Shown: one piece after another, positions 1-8,885 of the stretch
Position numbering within the stretch: position 1 is the stretch's first letter
How the letters are laid out: each line of letters begins with the position of its first letter
Origin: Paenibacillus sp. FSL H8-0048
GTDB lineage: Bacteria > Bacillota > Bacilli > Paenibacillales > Paenibacillaceae
DNA: 64,000 nt
Direction: 5' to 3'
Assembly (NCBI RefSeq): GCF_038002825.1
Contig: NZ_JBBODF010000001.1
Coordinates: 3,410,001-3,474,000 of the forward strand
The notes under the pieces: model-generated
What the model saw: only the letters and a program-made list of their open reading frames with translations
What the model was told of the DNA's origin: nothing
Databases searched by the model: none
Program-made: the position numbers and the translations under genes

Positions 1-1307
1 CTAAGCCCGCCCATCTGCGGGCGGCCGACGGAGATGTACTCAAGGCCGGTGCCCTCGATCTGCTCTTTGGTATAGACGTTGCGGCCGTCGATCAGCACCT
101 GGCGGCGCATGGTTCCCGCAAGCGCGTGCAGGTTGATCTCCTTGAACTGGCTCCAGTCGGTCAGCAGGCAGACGGCATCGCTGCCCTCGGCCGCCTCCTC
201 CGCCAGTCCGCACCAGCGGAGCTGCGGATGATCGTATTCCTTGCGGAAGTTATCCGCAGCGATGGGATCGTACAGCTTCACAATGGCGCCCTCGGCGACC
301 AGCGCCTCGACGATCTCACGGGCCGGGGCCTCGCGGACATCATCGGTATTGGGCTTGAAGGCAAGCCCCCAGATGCCGATAACCGCACCGCGCAGGCTGC
401 CCAGCGATTCATGGAGCTTGGAGATAATCATGAAGCGCTGGCCTTTATTGACTTCAACGACGGATTTGAGCAGCTTGAACTCATAATCCACGTTACCGGC
501 AATCTGGATCAGCGCATTGGTGTCTTTCGGGAAGCAGGAGCCGCCATAGCCGATACCGGCTTGCAGGAAGGTCGAACCGATTCTCTGGTCCATCCCCATG
601 CCGCCTGCGACTTCGGTGACATCCGCTCCTACCTTTTCGCAAATGTTGGCAATCTCATTAATGAAGGAAATCTTCGTCGCCAGAAAAGCATTCGAGGCAT
701 ATTTGATCATCTCGGCGCTGCGGATATCCGTGACGAATACATTCTCTGTGAAGCCCTTATGCAGCTCGCGCATGGTCGGCTCCAGTTCAGGATTGTCGAG
801 TCCGATCACGATCCGGTCGGGATGAAGCGTGTCGCGGATGGCAGAGCCTTCACGGAGGAATTCAGGCGCAGAGACGATATCGAAGGGATGATTCGTGAGG
901 GAGGAGATCAGCTGGCGGATACGCTCATTGGTGCCAACGGGGACAGTCGACTTGGTCATAATAATCTTATAGCCCTCCATCGCCTGCGCAATCTCGGCAG
1001 CCGCTCCTTCGATATATCTGAGGTCGGCTTCGCCGCCCGGCAGGGACGGTGTACCCACGGCAAGAATGACGATATCCGAGCGGCGGACCGACTCCTGAAG
1101 ATCGGACGAGAAGCTCAGCCGGCCCTCGCGCAGATTCATCTCGATCAGGGCCTCAATGCCCGGCTCATAGATGGGAGATTCCATCCGGTTCAGCTTAGTG
1201 ATTTTCTCCTCATCCTTATCCACACAGATGACATGATTTCCATTTAGGGTAAAGCATACGCCTGATACAAGTCCTACATAGCCGGTACCAATCACTGCGA
1301 GTTTCAT
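1..1307 (-). CDS. ugd: UDP-glucose 6-dehydrogenase, 3' end cut by window edge
   Basis: Oxidises UDP-glucose to UDP-glucuronate with two NAD+, supplying uronic acid for the polymer made by this operon. The N-terminus reads MKLAVIGTGYVGLVSG, a Rossmann GxGxxG loop. The active-site segment GYGGSCFPKD with its catalytic Cys lies near residue 260, and the C-terminal UDP-binding domain is present up to the edge. About 435 codons are visible; the family is usually 440-460, so only a few codons are missing. The ATG at 1305-1307 has a GGAGGATGA ribosome site that overlaps the TGA of the preceding glycosyltransferase gene (1312-1314), so translation is probably coupled. It is the last visible gene of the exopolysaccharide operon. 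The cta at 1-3 is not in this frame, so the stop lies outside. Confidence 0.95.
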   Translation of the reverse strand, partial: MKLAVIGTGYVGLVSGVCFTLNGNHVICVDKDEEKITKLNRMESPIYEPGIEALIEMNLREGRLSFSSDLQESVRRSDIVILAVGTPSLPGGEADLRYIEGAAAEIAQAMEGYKIIMTKSTVPVGTNERIRQLISSLTNHPFDIVSAPEFLREGSAIRDTLHPDRIVIGLDNPELEPTMRELHKGFTENVFVTDIRSAEMIKYASNAFLATKISFINEIANICEKVGADVTEVAGGMGMDQRIGSTFLQAGIGYGGSCFPKDTNALIQIAGNVDYEFKLLKSVVEVNKGQRFMIISKLHESLGSLRGAVIGIWGLAFKPNTDDVREAPAREIVEALVAEGAIVKLYDPIAADNFRKEYDHPQLRWCGLAEEAAEGSDAVCLLTDWSQFKEINLHALAGTMRRQVLIDGRNVYTKEQIEGTGLEYISVGRPQMGGL

Positions 1308-1311
1308 ACTT

Positions 1312-2412
1312 TCATCCTCCTTTTAGGAAATTGACGTAGGCCTGTTCCACATACTGCTTGAACTGAACCATAAACGCCTGCTCATCGAATTTGCGTGCAT
1401 GGCCCATAATCTGGTCGATATCCCACGCATAGGACTCCACCTCATCAATGGCCTTAAGCAAATCATCAACTTCCTGGTGCTGGAAAAATACGCCGTTAAC
1501 GTATGGAATAATCGTGTCCAGCGCTCCCCCGGCCTGATAGGCGATAACCGGTCTTCCAGCAGCATTCGCCTCCAGCGGCGTGATGCCGAAATCCTCTTCC
1601 CCCGGGAAAACAAACGCCCGGCACTGGGACATCAGCCCTGTGACTTCCTCATCCTCCAGCCGGCCCAGAAACGATACATTTCCCTTGGCCATGCCTTCCA
1701 GACGCTTGCGGTCCGGTCCGTCCCCGACAATATACAGCTTCAGACCGTTACGGTTGAACGCCTCCACCGCCAGATCGATCCGCTTGTAGGAGACCAGCCG
1801 CGAGACAATCAGATAATAATCTCCAATGCTCGGGGAGCTGGTGAAGCGGGCCGTATTGATCGGCGGGAAAATCACATCGGAATCCCGGTGGTAATAGTTC
1901 TGAATCCGCGTCTTCACGACGGAGGAGTTGGCGACGAACTGGTTCACATTTTTGGAGGTGCGCTGATCCCAGTTCTTGAGCCGCTGCATATACACCTTAA
2001 GCAGTCTTTTGAACAACCCAGAATTCGATTGCCGCTCCATGTACGTGTCATAGTCCCAGGCGAAGCGCATCGGCGTATGACAGTAGCACAGATGGAAGGT
2101 GGATTCGGGCACCTGGATGCTTTTCATAAATGCACTGCTGGAGCTAAGAACGATATCATACCCGCTGAAGTCCAAATCGCGGACTGCCATGGGGTAGAGC
2201 GGGAGCACCCCTTTGAAATTACGCTTCACTCCCGGAATCTTCTGCAGCCAGGAGGCCCGGATATCGGCATCTTTGAGGTTATCGGTCAGGCGGCTTCCGT
2301 TAAAAACCGTTGTGAAGATCGGAGCCTCCGGGTACATGTGATGAAACACCTCCACCACCCGTTCCGCCCCGCCCATCTGGATTAAATAATCGTGCGCTAT
2401 CGCAATTTTCAT
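1312..2412 (-). CDS. Glycosyltransferase family 4 (GT-B fold)
   Basis: Predicted cytoplasmic retaining glycosyltransferase that adds one sugar to the lipid-linked repeat unit. The N-terminus MKIAIAHDYLIQMGGAERV carries the glycine-rich acceptor-side loop. The C-terminal Glycos_transf_1 half contains SRLVSYKRIDLAVEAF, VGDGPDRKRL and the nucleotide-sugar motif FPGEEDFGITPLEANAAG (E-x7-E). The reading frame is open further upstream, but the ATG at 2410-2412 has GAGGA at proper distance and matches the usual start of this family, giving 366 residues. Its stop lies inside the ribosome site of ugd. About 100 bp separate it from the upstream gene, in which I see no promoter or terminator. Donor and linkage cannot be read from the sequence. 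Confidence 0.9.
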   Translation of the reverse strand: MKIAIAHDYLIQMGGAERVVEVFHHMYPEAPIFTTVFNGSRLTDNLKDADIRASWLQKIPGVKRNFKGVLPLYPMAVRDLDFSGYDIVLSSSSAFMKSIQVPESTFHLCYCHTPMRFAWDYDTYMERQSNSGLFKRLLKVYMQRLKNWDQRTSKNVNQFVANSSVVKTRIQNYYHRDSDVIFPPINTARFTSSPSIGDYYLIVSRLVSYKRIDLAVEAFNRNGLKLYIVGDGPDRKRLEGMAKGNVSFLGRLEDEEVTGLMSQCRAFVFPGEEDFGITPLEANAAGRPVIAYQAGGALDTIIPYVNGVFFQHQEVDDLLKAIDEVESYAWDIDQIMGHARKFDEQAFMVQFKQYVEQAYVNFLKGG

Positions 2413-2513
2413 GTGAATCATCCTCAAAGTTTTATGGAGCAGCATCATCAAGCAGTGAACGCATGGTTAGAGACAGATGTGATGCAAGCCTTAAGCATTA
2501 TGGAGCGGGAAGG

Positions 2514-3653
2514 TCAGGTGACTGCCAGCAGACCTTTGTAGTAAGCGACGATGTCCTTGACCGTGTTCTCGATGACAAAATGCTCTTTCACCCGTCTCAT
2601 TCCATTGTCTGCCATCCGTCTACGCTCTTCGGGATGGTTCAGCATCCAGGTGATGGAGTCTGCAAGTACAGAGGCATCTCCGGGCTGGATCAGCAGTCCT
2701 GTCTCACCAGGAACTACGATCTCTACCGGTCCGCCTTCATTAGAGGCAATCACCGGCAGTCCGGCCGCCATGCCTTCGACGATGACCTGGCCGAACGGCT
2801 CAGGAGTGATCGACGTATGGATCAGTAAATCCGCTTGGTTCATGAGTCCTTGTATATCATCCACATGACCCAGCAGGCTGACATTGGTGATGCCATCCCG
2901 CTGCATCTGCTGAATTAATTCCTGTTTGTATTCTTCCTCCCCGAACAGGGCGTCACCGGCCAGCCAGAATTTCACGCGGCTGTCCTGCTTGAAGGCCTTA
3001 GCCGCTTCCAGCACAATATGCTGGCCTTTCCAGTGGGCGAGCCGCCCGACCAGCAGGACGTTAAAGTCCTTCCGCTCCCGCCGGCCGATTCCTTCGCCGA
3101 TCGCCTTGGCGAAGGCTGAGTAGACGACCAGCGTCTTCTTCGAGCGCGGCAGCTCCAGCGCATTCAGCGTGGAGTGGGAATTGGCAATGACCCCGTTCGG
3201 CAGCAGGCGTGACAGCAGCCGGATCGCCTTGGCGACAACCGGTTTCAGATAAGGCGCCCCGATGTGGTCCCGGATGTGCCAGATCAGCGGCACGCCTGCT
3301 TTTTTGGCAGCAACAGCTCCGTAGAAGGCCGATTTCAGGGAATTGGTATGCACACAATCCACCTTCTCCTCCTTCAGCAGCGGAGCCAGCTTGCGGCCAT
3401 AGGCCAGCAGCTTCATCGCAGCCGCCGGAGCCCCGAGGTTCACGGCATTACGGCCGCGGCTGCGGATGCTCTCATCCAGCGGGATAATGCGGACATCGAT
3501 GCCCTTCTCCCGCAGACGTTCCGCAAGCGTGCCTTCCTCCGCCAGGATCACCAGCGGCTCAATCTGCTCACCGATGTTGGTGAGGATGTTGAACAGGGCG
3601 ACTTCGCCCCCGCTCCATTTGGCGGTGTGGTCGATATAAGCGACTTTGATCAT
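2514..3653 (-). CDS. Glycosyltransferase family 4 (GT-B fold)
   Basis: A 379-residue retaining GT-B glycosyltransferase. The N-terminal domain starts MIKVAYIDHTAKWSGGEVAL and contains HTNSLKSAFYGAVAAKKAG and WHIRDHIG, typical of GT4 proteins. The C-terminal domain has VGRLAHWKGQHIVLEAAK, the Glycos_transf_1 phosphate-binding segment, and PEPFGQVIVEGMAAGLPV with the E-x7-E pair. The start codon overlaps the TGA of the upstream gene as ATGA (3650-3653), so the two are translationally coupled. It is one of three consecutive GT4 genes; each probably adds one residue of the repeat unit. Sugar specificity is unknown. Confidence 0.9.
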   Translation of the reverse strand: MIKVAYIDHTAKWSGGEVALFNILTNIGEQIEPLVILAEEGTLAERLREKGIDVRIIPLDESIRSRGRNAVNLGAPAAAMKLLAYGRKLAPLLKEEKVDCVHTNSLKSAFYGAVAAKKAGVPLIWHIRDHIGAPYLKPVVAKAIRLLSRLLPNGVIANSHSTLNALELPRSKKTLVVYSAFAKAIGEGIGRRERKDFNVLLVGRLAHWKGQHIVLEAAKAFKQDSRVKFWLAGDALFGEEEYKQELIQQMQRDGITNVSLLGHVDDIQGLMNQADLLIHTSITPEPFGQVIVEGMAAGLPVIASNEGGPVEIVVPGETGLLIQPGDASVLADSITWMLNHPEERRRMADNGMRRVKEHFVIENTVKDIVAYYKGLLAVT

Positions 3654-4840
3654 CCTACGCTCACACCCTTTCCCAAGGTTTCGAGGAATAAAGATTCAAT
3701 CTTGTCGCCCACATGCTGCCAGGTGTACTTCTCCAGCACATGATTCCGGCACTCGTCCCGGCCCGGCAGCAGCTTGCGGTTGCTCAGCATATGAATCATG
3801 CCCTCCGCCATATCCTCGCTGGCTGCACTCTTGAACAGCAGCTCCGGCCGGAAGCCCTGGAGGATCTCCTTGTTGCCGCCGACCGGCGTAGCCATCACCG
3901 GCAGCCCCGAGGCCAAAGCCTCAACGGTAATCAGGCCGAAGCCTTCCAGCGCCTGGGAAGGAACAACGAACATATCCGCTGCCTGATAATAGGAGGCCAG
4001 CTCATGATCGGGAATGTAGCCGAGCAGGCGGACTTTGTTGCCCAATCCGTAATCGGCGATCCGCTCTTCCAGCTCCCCGCGCAGCGGGCCCTTGCCCCCG
4101 ATCAGCAGAATCGCGTTCGGGAACCTCTCCGCCACCTGCTTCCAGGCTTCCAGCAGCTGCAGCAGCCCCATCCGGTTCATCAGCCGGCGGACCGTCAGGA
4201 CGGTGGTCGCGCCTTCCGGCAGATTCAGGGTCCGGCGGATCGCCAGCCGGTTCGGAGCGGGGGTGAACCGCTCGACATTCGCCGCTCCCGGAATGACGGT
4301 AATCTTGTGCAGCGGTACACCGTGCAGTTCGTGCAGCATGTTACGGAAGTAATCGCTGAGGACGATGAATTTGTCCGCCAGCTTGTAAGCCTTATGTTCT
4401 ATCGACTTGGCAATCGTTGTTTTGACCTTATGCTTGATGCCTTGACCTTCAATCTTCATCTCTTCGTTCCACGGGCCGTGGAAGGTCATGATGACCGGAA
4501 TCCCCCGCTTCTTCGCTTCAATTGCAGGCCCGATGCCGTAAGGGGCGAAGTGGGTGTAGAGGATATCGATCCGCCCGCTGCCGTCCCCCATCAGGGAGGC
4601 CGCCTTGCGCTGGAAGGCATCCTTGCGCTTCCAGATGGTCTCCTTCGGATCACCGGCATTGTGGATGATCAGTTCCTTCGGCGTCTCCGGCGTTTCTTGG
4701 CTGCAAATCAGGGCATGCACCCGGTTCCGTGAGGAGAGCTGTTCACACACGGATTTGAAATAGGTGTTCAGTCCTCCGGGCTGTAATGAGGGCCAGCTGA
4801 GGCCGGTCGTCATAATGTTGAGTCCGTCATTGTACGACAT
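3650..4840 (-). CDS. Glycosyltransferase family 4 (GT-B fold)
   Basis: Retaining GT-B enzyme of 396 residues. It shows LQPGGLNTYFKSVCEQL at the N-terminus, TFHGPWNEEM, VIPGAANVERF, TVRRLMNRMGLLQLLEAW and EGFGLITVEALASGLPV with the E-x7-E donor site. The frame is open upstream to 4948, but the ATG at 4838-4840 has GGGGGAG eight to nine bases ahead and starts MSYNDGLNIM, whereas upstream residues are Arg-rich and look non-coding. With this start the gene overlaps the end of the GT2 gene by 14 bp, in keeping with the tight packing of the operon. Expected role: stepwise assembly of the lipid-linked repeat unit. Confidence 0.9.
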   Translation of the reverse strand: MSYNDGLNIMTTGLSWPSLQPGGLNTYFKSVCEQLSSRNRVHALICSQETPETPKELIIHNAGDPKETIWKRKDAFQRKAASLMGDGSGRIDILYTHFAPYGIGPAIEAKKRGIPVIMTFHGPWNEEMKIEGQGIKHKVKTTIAKSIEHKAYKLADKFIVLSDYFRNMLHELHGVPLHKITVIPGAANVERFTPAPNRLAIRRTLNLPEGATTVLTVRRLMNRMGLLQLLEAWKQVAERFPNAILLIGGKGPLRGELEERIADYGLGNKVRLLGYIPDHELASYYQAADMFVVPSQALEGFGLITVEALASGLPVMATPVGGNKEILQGFRPELLFKSAASEDMAEGMIHMLSNRKLLPGRDECRNHVLEKYTWQHVGDKIESLFLETLGKGVSVG

Positions 4841-5681
4841 AGCTTCTCTCCCCCTTGTTCTCCTTCTCGGCCTGACCCGCTTCGTTATGCCGGGCCAGCC
4901 TGCCTGCGCTGTGCAATTCGTAATGCTTGAAGCCGACCATGAATTCATACATCACCCAGAAGACGGATACCGCGAAGCCCGAGATGCCTTTCTTGAACAG
5001 GCCATGCAGGAAGTACTTCTGCAGGAACCGTGCGGGCGGACGCAGGAGCAGGTGGCTCAGCTTGAACGGCTTGCCGCTGGCGAACGCACTCTCTGCTTCC
5101 AGATCGGTGTATTTGTTGAACCGGGCGACATGGTCGTTGATGCTGCGGAAGCCTTGATGCCACAGCGTTCCGTTCAGCTTCACCGTCCGTTCCTCGGACA
5201 CCTCGGGCATCTCATGCACCAGAGAGTTGCGGATACCGTATTCCTTGCGGTTATACAGCCGCACCAGGTATTCGCCTTTATCCAGCCATTTGCCGAGGAA
5301 GTCGCCAATCCGGTACAGCGAGAATGCCACCGTAGCATCGGTCAGTCCCGGCTTGCGCTCCAGGATATCCCGGGCCAGCTCCTCGCTGACCACTTCATCG
5401 GTATCAATCAGGAAGACCCAATCATGGATGGCACGTTCCACTCCGAATTCCCTTTGCTTCGCATATCCGGGCCAGGGGTTGACATACACCCGGCATCCCA
5501 GGCTCTCGGATAGCCCTACGGTCCCGTCTTTGCTTCCTCCGTCGATTACGACCACCTCATCGGCGAATAACCGGCAGGACTGAATCGCTTTGGATATCCG
5601 AACTTCATCGTCCTGGGCAATGATGACCGCCGAGACAGGGTAGCTGCCCCGACCGCCAAGCACGCTTGTTACTGAATCCAT
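4827..5681 (-). CDS. Glycosyltransferase family 2 (GT-A fold)
   Basis: A 284-residue inverting GT-A glycosyltransferase resembling the WaaE/KdtX-like branch. It has VSAVIIAQDDEVRISKAI, the nucleotide-binding VVVIDGGSKDGT, the DxD-type metal motif LIDTDEV and a C-terminal amphipathic segment after RPPARFLQKYFLHGLFKKG that could contact the membrane. AAGGAGGATACC precedes the ATG at 5679-5681. It is the first gene after the roughly 330-bp interruption of the operon that holds the structured repeat at 5714-5890, whose 3' end lies about 33 bp upstream of this start. Whether the repeat affects expression of the downstream half of the operon is unknown. Confidence 0.88.
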   Translation of the reverse strand: MDSVTSVLGGRGSYPVSAVIIAQDDEVRISKAIQSCRLFADEVVVIDGGSKDGTVGLSESLGCRVYVNPWPGYAKQREFGVERAIHDWVFLIDTDEVVSEELARDILERKPGLTDATVAFSLYRIGDFLGKWLDKGEYLVRLYNRKEYGIRNSLVHEMPEVSEERTVKLNGTLWHQGFRSINDHVARFNKYTDLEAESAFASGKPFKLSHLLLRPPARFLQKYFLHGLFKKGISGFAVSVFWVMYEFMVGFKHYELHSAGRLARHNEAGQAEKENKGERSYVVQ

Positions 5682-5713
5682 GATAGGTATCCTCCTTATA
5701 TGGTCTGGTGTGT

Positions 5714-5890
5714 GTCGTCGCTGCGGGGAATGTTTGGGCTTCTGGCCGCTGTTGTTCTCTGATTTCCTTGATTGGACCGCTGTTAGCGGGTGAAATCAGA
5801 GAACTGCTTATGCTTCCGATGCGAGCTTTTCTTCGAAAAGCTTTCAGGCGGACACTTCGTTCCTACAGCTCCAAACTTCCCCTCCGCTTC
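5714..5890 (-). repeat. Structured interspersed element, copy 1 (about 177 nt)
   Basis: Fills much of the gap between the flippase and GT2 genes. Read on the minus strand it aligns end to end with 35966-36143, from GAAGCGGAGGGG to GACGAC. It folds as an outer stem (GTTTGG with CCAAAC, plus 5871-5876 and 5732-5737), a hairpin AGCTTTTC/GAAAAGCT, and a perfect 13-bp stem GTTCTCTGATTTC/GAAATCAGAGAAC that encloses an inner CCGC/GCGG hairpin. Many differences between copies keep pairing. It has the same orientation as the operon. I do not recognise it as a named RNA family; it could be a mobile-type repeat or an RNA element. Confidence 0.8.
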
Positions 5891-6011
5891 TCCAACACCA
5901 TCCCATAGTTTTTTAAGCAGATAAGGGCTCGCCTCGTGTTCTCGGCTCGCTAAACCAGCTACAAGCCATTTGAGTCTTACTCTAAACGCTTGAATCAAAA
6001 CCCTTAACTGC

Positions 6012-7391
6012 CTACACATCCATAGGTTTCTTGCGAATATACGAATTCATCGTCGTCTTCATCCACTGAAGGTCCTGGGCGTTAATGAGCAGCCGCGGAA
6101 GCTTGACCTTCAGGTTGTACCTGATATTGAGAATAATGAACAGGAACCGCAGCACGGCTGATGAGAGCATCGCCACCCCGGCTCCGAACAATCCGAACTT
6201 CGGCACCAGCAGGAAGAGCAGCGGAATCACCAGGATCAGGCCGACCCCCTGCAGGATGGATACGAACTTCGGCTTGCCCAGCGCCATGAACACCTGAGCC
6301 AGAATCAGCGTCCCGCCGCTGATGGTCACTTCCAGCAGCAGCAGGCGGAACACGGTAAGCGCGGTATTGAAATCCTTGCCGTAGAGCAGCGGGATGACAA
6401 AGGGCGCTACCAGCATCAGGAACACTGCGCCTAGCAAAGTACAGGTAGTACTGATCCGGAAAGCCTTGAAGGTAAGGGCAACCGCTTCGTCCTTCGACAT
6501 CTCGGAGGCTTTCGGGAAGAGCACCACCGTGATTGAATTCGCGAAGAAGTTCACCATACGCGACAGGCTGACCGCTACCGCATAGAGCCCCAGATCTGCC
6601 GGTCTCAGTAATCCGGCAATGATGATCTGGTCTATGTATACTGAGAATTGTCCAAGCAGGTCATTCCCGTAGGAGCCCAGACCGTAGGTAAACAATCTTT
6701 TGAAATTAAGATAGGAATCCCGGAGCTTAACCTTGTAGGTCCGCAGCAGCAGGAAGGTCATCCAGATGAACAGCGGAACCGATGGCACCAGATAAGCCAG
6801 TGCGGTTGTATAAGGATTCATATAGCCGGTCAGGATCAGAATCCCGATGGCTCCCAGTGTCAGCAGCGGCACCAGGTACCGCATCCAGTTGAAGGTCTTG
6901 TAATCTCCTCTGAACTGGAAGGCCGCGTTATTGATCTGCGACACCACAATCAGCGGGCAGAGAATCATCGACCACTGGGCGAAGACCACTACCTCATGAC
7001 TGAAGGACCCCAGCCAATAAGGCAGCACCAGTATTCCGACCGTCATGGCGATGGTTCCGAACGTCAGGCCGATCAGCAGGGCCATCCGGTACAGCACCCC
7101 GGCTTCCTGCGGATTCTTCTTGGCGTTGTAGATCAGCGCCGAGGGAATGCCGAAGCTCATGCTGAAGGCCAGGAACTGCGACCAGTTCACCATCGCTGTC
7201 TGCTCCCCCCGGCCTGACGGGCCGAGATAACGGGCAGTCAGTACGCCGGTCAGCATATTGACCAGCAGGATCAGCACGCTGACGAACATCGTTTTGACAG
7301 CAGCCGAGCTATTGTCCTTACTCTTCGTGAACCTGCGGAAGGTGGACCATACCCGGTTAGCGGGTAGTGATTTGGCGCTTGACTGCTGCAT
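6012..7391 (-). CDS. Wzx-type oligosaccharide flippase
   Basis: Polytopic membrane protein of about 459 residues with 12-14 hydrophobic helices, in the polysaccharide-synthesis branch of the MATE/MOP superfamily. It would flip the undecaprenyl-linked repeat unit across the membrane. Recognisable pieces are the first helix MFVSVLILLVNMLTGVLTAR followed by YLGPSGRGE, a hallmark of this family, and LLRPADLGLYAVAVSLSRM in the middle. The frame is open to 7442, but the ATG at 7389-7391 has GAAGGGA at good distance (MQQSSAKS) and is preferred. This start overlaps the end of the upstream ligase-like gene by 35 bp. Basic residues at the N-terminus fit the positive-inside rule. Confidence 0.9.
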   Translation of the reverse strand: MQQSSAKSLPANRVWSTFRRFTKSKDNSSAAVKTMFVSVLILLVNMLTGVLTARYLGPSGRGEQTAMVNWSQFLAFSMSFGIPSALIYNAKKNPQEAGVLYRMALLIGLTFGTIAMTVGILVLPYWLGSFSHEVVVFAQWSMILCPLIVVSQINNAAFQFRGDYKTFNWMRYLVPLLTLGAIGILILTGYMNPYTTALAYLVPSVPLFIWMTFLLLRTYKVKLRDSYLNFKRLFTYGLGSYGNDLLGQFSVYIDQIIIAGLLRPADLGLYAVAVSLSRMVNFFANSITVVLFPKASEMSKDEAVALTFKAFRISTTCTLLGAVFLMLVAPFVIPLLYGKDFNTALTVFRLLLLEVTISGGTLILAQVFMALGKPKFVSILQGVGLILVIPLLFLLVPKFGLFGAGVAMLSSAVLRFLFIILNIRYNLKVKLPRLLINAQDLQWMKTTMNSYIRKKPMDV

Positions 7392-8856
7392 GCGGTAGTC
7401 CCTTCTTTCTGCTTTGAGTGAGCTCCCTCGCGCTGAGGCCAAGTCCGATCAGCATCCAGATCAGATACCCCTTAAGACCGGGAAAGCCATTATCCGATAT
7501 CAGGCTGGCTACAGCTCCCATCCACGCCGCCAGCGCCAGTCTGGCGTAGGGCTGAAGTTCATTCCTGCGGGTGACTCTGGCGCCGATCTCCTTGATGACC
7601 GCGCCGAGTGCCCCGAAGAAGAACAATGCGCCCAGTACGCCGAAGGTCAGCAGCAGCGCGATGAAGCCGTTATCCATATTGCCGTATTCCCCCAGCTCTC
7701 CGCCGTTGCCAAGCTTGGTGCCCTGGCCTACACTGCCGATCCCCTGCCCTACCGGATTGCCTGCCACCATCGGCAGCATGTTGGTCCAGAGGCTGAGGCG
7801 TTCATTGTAGGAATGATCCTCCTGTACGGAGGTCAGGGTCTCCATCCGGGCCACCAGCCCCTCTGCTCCCGGAAGCTTCGGAACGATCCAGAACAGCGCG
7901 GCTGCCACGAAGGCGAGCTGGAGCAGCGTCTTCCATTTACCCTTGGAGGGAGAGGAAGCGATGTAGACCAGCAGCATCACCAGCAGGACCAGCCATGCAG
8001 ACCGGACGAGCGTAGTCAGCAGGCAGACCACTACGAGCAGAACACCGAGCCAGCGCAGGGTCCCCTGCCATCTTTTCTCCAGAATCATCGGCACCAGAGC
8101 GAAGACCAGGAAGGTTGCTGCCGGACCCGGAGAGTTCAGGGTCGAGAAGACCCGGATCTCCAGCGGATAGGGAGTCCCGATGGACATCATATCGGCATTC
8201 CGCATCCAGAAGGCGTCCCAGGGAGGAACAGTCAGATACTGCACGATCCCGTAGACCGCAACCAGCACGGCAATGTTGGCAAAAGCGTACAGCAGCCGGT
8301 CGATATCCTTCGGCTTAAACGGCGTGACCGCGAAGAAGGGAATCAGCAGCAGCGGTACGATGTAATTCGCCAGATCGTATACCGAGCCGATGCCGTTCTT
8401 CGCCAGACCGATCAATGTGCCGTAGGCCAGGGCGACGGAGAACAACAGCATGATCCGGGTGGAGGACTTGCGAATCCGGTGAATTTCCCGCAGCACCGGA
8501 ATGGCTAAGGTCGCTCCGGTCAGCAGCGGGGCCAGACTAAGCAGGGAAACGGAGTGATACACGCCTTCGTACCAGTCTGCAATCCGCCGCAGCTCCGGGG
8601 CAACCGCCCAGATCAGCAGCGTGTACGGAATGAGCATCCGCGGATTCAGCAGGGAGAGCAGCAAGGCCGGAAAAAGGATGCCTGCCAGAATGATGCCTTG
8701 CAGGCTATTCGACGCGCTCAGGTTCGCACTGGCAAAGCCGATCGCCAGCGGCAGGGCCAGCGCCGCAGCACAGATCAAGGTCATCAGTACAGCCGACTTC
8801 ACGGCTTGTGCCGATGGAAGATTCAGATTATTCTCATCTCTGCTTAGCATCTTCAT
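7357..8856 (-). CDS. O-antigen ligase/polymerase-like membrane protein (Wzy_C type)
   Basis: About 499 residues with 11-12 predicted transmembrane helices. The long external loop precedes ERLSLWTNMLPMVAGNPVGQGIGS and then GYGNMDNGFIALLLTFG-like sequence, the Wzy_C/WaaL arrangement in which a conserved HN or DN follows the loop; here it reads YGNMDNGF. Such proteins polymerise or transfer lipid-linked glycans on the outer face. The ATG at 8854-8856 is preceded by GGGAGG; the longer frame to 8982 has a non-membrane, Pro/Arg-rich leader that is unlikely. It is one of two such proteins in this operon; the other is at 9656-11002. Which is the polymerase and which the ligase cannot be told by eye. 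Confidence 0.85.
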   Translation of the reverse strand: MKMLSRDENNLNLPSAQAVKSAVLMTLICAAALALPLAIGFASANLSASNSLQGIILAGILFPALLLSLLNPRMLIPYTLLIWAVAPELRRIADWYEGVYHSVSLLSLAPLLTGATLAIPVLREIHRIRKSSTRIMLLFSVALAYGTLIGLAKNGIGSVYDLANYIVPLLLIPFFAVTPFKPKDIDRLLYAFANIAVLVAVYGIVQYLTVPPWDAFWMRNADMMSIGTPYPLEIRVFSTLNSPGPAATFLVFALVPMILEKRWQGTLRWLGVLLVVVCLLTTLVRSAWLVLLVMLLVYIASSPSKGKWKTLLQLAFVAAALFWIVPKLPGAEGLVARMETLTSVQEDHSYNERLSLWTNMLPMVAGNPVGQGIGSVGQGTKLGNGGELGEYGNMDNGFIALLLTFGVLGALFFFGALGAVIKEIGARVTRRNELQPYARLALAAWMGAVASLISDNGFPGLKGYLIWMLIGLGLSARELTQSRKKGLPHAAVKRQITTR

Positions 8857-8885
8857 TCCCTGCCTCCCGTCTTTCGCCGCGTTCT

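Noticed and set aside
1..3. cta at the left edge as the stop codon of ugd
   Set aside because: The ugd frame places codons at 3-5 and 6-8, so this triplet is out of frame; the gene runs off the window.
126..1247. 373-codon plus-strand frame antisense to ugd
   Set aside because: The minus strand encodes a full UDP-glucose dehydrogenase with all motifs; the antisense frame is a by-product of its codon usage.
5783..6019. 78-codon frame on the minus strand between flippase and GT2 genes
   Set aside because: Its second half is the structured repeat element, and the start has no ribosome site; treated as a chance translation of the repeat.
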